Positions 63,981-64,000 of a stretch of 64,000 nucleotides of DNA are shown in pieces. Source of the stretch: Adhaeribacter rhizoryzae (GTDB lineage Bacteria; Bacteroidota; Bacteroidia; Cytophagales; Hymenobacteraceae). Made by a program: the position numbers and the translations under genes. The notes beneath the pieces were generated by a model. It searched no databases, was not told the origin of the DNA, and saw only the letters and a list, made by a program, of their open reading frames with translations. Within the stretch, counting starts at the first letter, position 1, and each line of letters begins with the position of its first letter. The stretch lies in assembly GCF_008629685.1 (NCBI RefSeq), contig NZ_VWSF01000028.1, positions 1 through 64,000 on the forward strand, read 5' to 3'.

Positions 63981-64000
63981 TTTAGGGTTAAATATTTTTA

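Overview
The window is a chromosomal segment of a member of the Bacteroidota, most likely order Cytophagales and plausibly the Hymenobacteraceae (Adhaeribacter/Pontibacter-like). Three things point there. Several families are largely confined to this phylum: DUF2851, DUF3822, DUF5683, the PUR-type DUF3276 and the type IX secretion plug domain (DUF5103). Promoters repeatedly show the Bacteroidota -7 box TAnnTTTG. Coding regions favour AT-rich intergenes, and TTG is used as a start several times. Most of the window is ordinary core genome with tightly packed genes and strong hairpin terminators.

Layout. 1-426 is the 5' part of an IS4-type transposase running off the left edge, followed by about 420 bases without a gene. 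0.9-14.6 kb is mostly minus strand: valS, a 2[4Fe-4S] ferredoxin divergent from a LuxC-type acyl-CoA reductase, a nucleoside phosphorylase, trhO, a NeuD-like acetyltransferase, a polytopic membrane protein coupled to a DUF2851 gene, pyrF, a DUF1573 protein, a RecD-like helicase, and a PaaI thioesterase carrying an in-frame stop. 14.6-33.7 kb holds housekeeping genes on both strands: two Nudix hydrolases, coaD, pyrE, a phosphodiesterase, threonine aldolase, an AlkA-like glycosylase, an MFS transporter, a DUF58 protein, PUR protein, ychF, the T9SS plug, an ABC-F protein, a 2H phosphoesterase with a secreted hydrolase, a deoxyhypusine synthase-like enzyme and hslV. 33.75-35.8 kb is an AT-rich island with one unrecognised gene split by an amber codon. 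35.9-37.6 kb is the pyruvate dehydrogenase E2 gene.

38.7-45.6 kb is a menaquinone cluster, menI-menF-menD-doxX-doxX-menB-menE, with two tandem DoxX membrane proteins inserted between menD and menB. Then come an M49 metallopeptidase lipoprotein, an SDR, an ATP-grasp protein, pyrG-yidC, a lipoprotein and an oligopeptide-binding lipoprotein. 56.9-61.9 kb is a compact operon: MBL hydrolase, parA, parB, DUF5683, dapB and lepB. It is followed by ung, apaG and a methyltransferase at the right edge.

The least ordinary signals are non-coding or broken-gene signals. Four intergenic spacers are filled from stop codon to the next gene by inverted repeats built from degenerate 7-base units, consensus TT(A/C)GTTA. 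A second, unrelated palindromic repeat occurs twice, about 11 kb apart. Two genes are interrupted by a single in-frame stop while both flanks remain open and family-like or continuous. A 12-bp perfect inverted repeat brackets the MFS promoter. I found no rRNA, tRNA, CRISPR array, prophage or complete insertion sequence.
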